From Chlamydiota bacterium (GTDB lineage Bacteria > Auribacterota > UBA3054 > B51-G9): DNA of 7,014 nt. Shown piece after piece: positions 5,852 through 7,014 of this stretch (position 1 is its first letter; each line of letters starts with the position of its first letter). A model generated the notes under the pieces. It ran no database searches. It saw only the letters and a list, made by a program, of their open reading frames with translations, and had not been told where the DNA came from. The position numbers were made by a program, and so were the translations under genes. Location of the stretch: NCBI GenBank assembly GCA_003648225.1, contig QMOL01000152.1:1-7014 (forward strand), given 5' to 3'.

Positions 5852-7014
5852 TTAATCTTCCGGCACGAAGCCAAGTGAGGTGTTAATCCACCCGTTACAA
5901 CTGCAGCCGCCTGCGCCTTCCGGAGCGAGGATCATCTGCCCTCCGAAGATCATACTCAGCCAGCAAGAATCTCTGAGCCATTTCCATGAGCTTTTGCCAC
6001 CGCCGCCGCCGGAAGAGACATCCTGCATCACCATATTAATACTTGCATCGCCGCGATAAAGGACAACATTTTCGCAAGCGGAATACGTTCCGCATTTATT
6101 ATGCACACCAATATCATTGGAAGTTCTTGTTCCGGAATTAATATTATAACTGTTTGGCACAAGATAAAATTTATCACCTACAATAACCGGGTGCTGCTGG
6201 TGTCCGCTATGGTCGGAATGATGCCAAGCGTGGTTTGCGTTCCATATTGCCGAGCCGTTTCTCGCGTTATACGCGTAAACATAATATTTATCGCGTGAAG
6301 CGGTAATAAAAAGTTTTTCATCGGTATATTGCATATAAAAGACATCAATGCCGTCTTCGGTATTAATAGCTTGTTCCCACAATTTCGCTCCTGTGTCAAG
6401 GTCAAGAGCGACAAGGTATTGATCATTCCAAAGTTCTGTCAAGCCGATTTTCCCGGAATCAAAGTTTTTAACGGTTGGATTACGACTTTCAACAAAATAA
6501 ATTCTATTACTGCCGACAGTAATTGTAGAATTAATTATTACGCCATCGGAATAAGTCCACACCCGTGTTTTTGTATTTGTATTGCAAGCGAAGATTTCTT
6601 TACTGCACACTTTATAAGTTTGATTGCCGGATTTTTGTTCATACCAAGAACTATTTCCCCAAATATTATTATAGTGCGCGCCTTTATATTGAGCCGTTCC
6701 GTACAGTTTATTATTTGCGCGCGCGACGTATCCCCATTCATAATCCGGATTATCTATTTCATACATTTGTAAAATTTGACCTGACTGTCCATCGATATGC
6801 AGGCAAGTATTTTTATAACCTATGAATAATCCCGTCGCGTCAGCGCACATCACACTCCCATCTTTCGGCATATTCACACGAATGATTTCCGGGATTTCCA
6901 TAGACCAGTAAATAAAACCGTTATATGAGTCAATTGCGATTATTCTGTTAAAGCCCTGATGGAAAATTTTACCGGATGACATAACCGGAGCAGGCATACG
7001 CGGATTTCTGTCCG
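5852..7014 (-). CDS. PQQ-like beta-propeller protein, 3' part (5' end outside window)
   Basis: The frame is open from the window edge to TAA at 5854-5852. The codons before the first ATG (6997) read DRNPR and continue into MPAPVMSSGKIFHQGFNRII, which matches the interior of a propeller family common in Planctomycetota and relatives, so that ATG is internal. Counting from that Met, blade motifs occur at 21 (AIDSYNG), 197 (ALDLDTGAKLWEQ) and 242 (AYNARNGSAIW). A His-rich segment HAWHHSDHSGHQQHP lies at 256-270. Near the end come CGTYSAC (302-308), a run of five glycines (330-334), and the family-typical C-terminus SCWLSMIFGGQMILAPE, GCSC (364-367) and INTSLGFVP. These C-terminal features imply a complete natural end. 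The protein is probably exported, though its N-terminus is not visible. Only about 387 residues are seen. The next gene starts one codon after the stop in the same frame, so co-transcription is likely. Binding of PQQ itself is not shown. Confidence 0.92.
   Translation of the reverse strand, partial: DRNPRMPAPVMSSGKIFHQGFNRIIAIDSYNGFIYWSMEIPEIIRVNMPKDGSVMCADATGLFIGYKNTCLHIDGQSGQILQMYEIDNPDYEWGYVARANNKLYGTAQYKGAHYNNIWGNSSWYEQKSGNQTYKVCSKEIFACNTNTKTRVWTYSDGVIINSTITVGSNRIYFVESRNPTVKNFDSGKIGLTELWNDQYLVALDLDTGAKLWEQAINTEDGIDVFYMQYTDEKLFITASRDKYYVYAYNARNGSAIWNANHAWHHSDHSGHQQHPVIVGDKFYLVPNSYNINSGTRTSNDIGVHNKCGTYSACENVVLYRGDASINMVMQDVSSGGGGGKSSWKWLRDSCWLSMIFGGQMILAPEGAGGCSCNGWINTSLGFVPED

Noticed and set aside
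5846..5854. TAA between the propeller genes as a nonsense mutation splitting one protein
   Set aside because: The upstream protein ends with the family's typical C-terminus and the downstream one begins with a signal peptide and family N-terminus, so two genes are the simpler reading.
6329..6772. Plus-strand open frame of 147 codons opposite the upstream propeller gene
   Set aside because: It is antisense to a well-supported family member. Its Ile- and Phe-rich composition is what the reverse of an AT-rich coding frame gives.

Overview
The window looks like a stretch of an AT-rich genome from the Planctomycetota-Verrucomicrobiota-Lentisphaerota group. Lentisphaerota or Kiritimatiellota fit best. 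This is inferred from protein types: PQQ-like beta-propeller proteins of the kind common in these phyla, a PEP-CTERM sorting tail, FnIII-like repeats of the 'YWGSTDGGT' type, a DUF2341 plus LamG pair, and a GxGYxYP-type putative glycoside hydrolase. No rRNA or other phylogenetic marker is present, so the assignment is tentative.

Every supported gene is on the minus strand, so transcription runs from high to low coordinates. At the right edge is the 3' part of a gene for a PQQ-like beta-propeller protein (5852-7014), cut by the window end. One lysine codon after its stop, in the same frame, begins a second gene (2891-5848, 985 aa). Its N-terminal half is a related propeller, but its C-terminal half is FnIII-like repeats, DUF2341, LamG and a PEP-CTERM anchor. 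A gap of about 190 bases follows. It is not an obvious regulatory region: it holds a short coding-like remnant resembling part of an ADP-ribosylglycohydrolase (2694-2831), whose stop overlaps the start of the third gene. That gene (364-2697, 777 aa) encodes an exported GxGYxYP family protein with a C-terminal beta-sandwich. After its stop, another 71 codons in the same frame look coding but have no clear start (148-363). They end in an ATGA overlap with the beginning of a last ORF that leaves the window at base 1.

All three large proteins are probably exported, as two show signal peptides and the third belongs to an exported-type family. Together they suggest surface or periplasmic proteins handling carbohydrate or other extracellular substrates, but nothing in the window shows the substrate. 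The two propeller genes are probably co-transcribed. Membership of the GxGYxYP gene in the same transcript is possible but not shown. I see no tRNA, rRNA, CRISPR array, intact transposon, convincing intrinsic terminator or strong promoter. The least explained items are the two decayed or partial coding stretches on either side of the GxGYxYP gene and the chimeric 985-residue protein.
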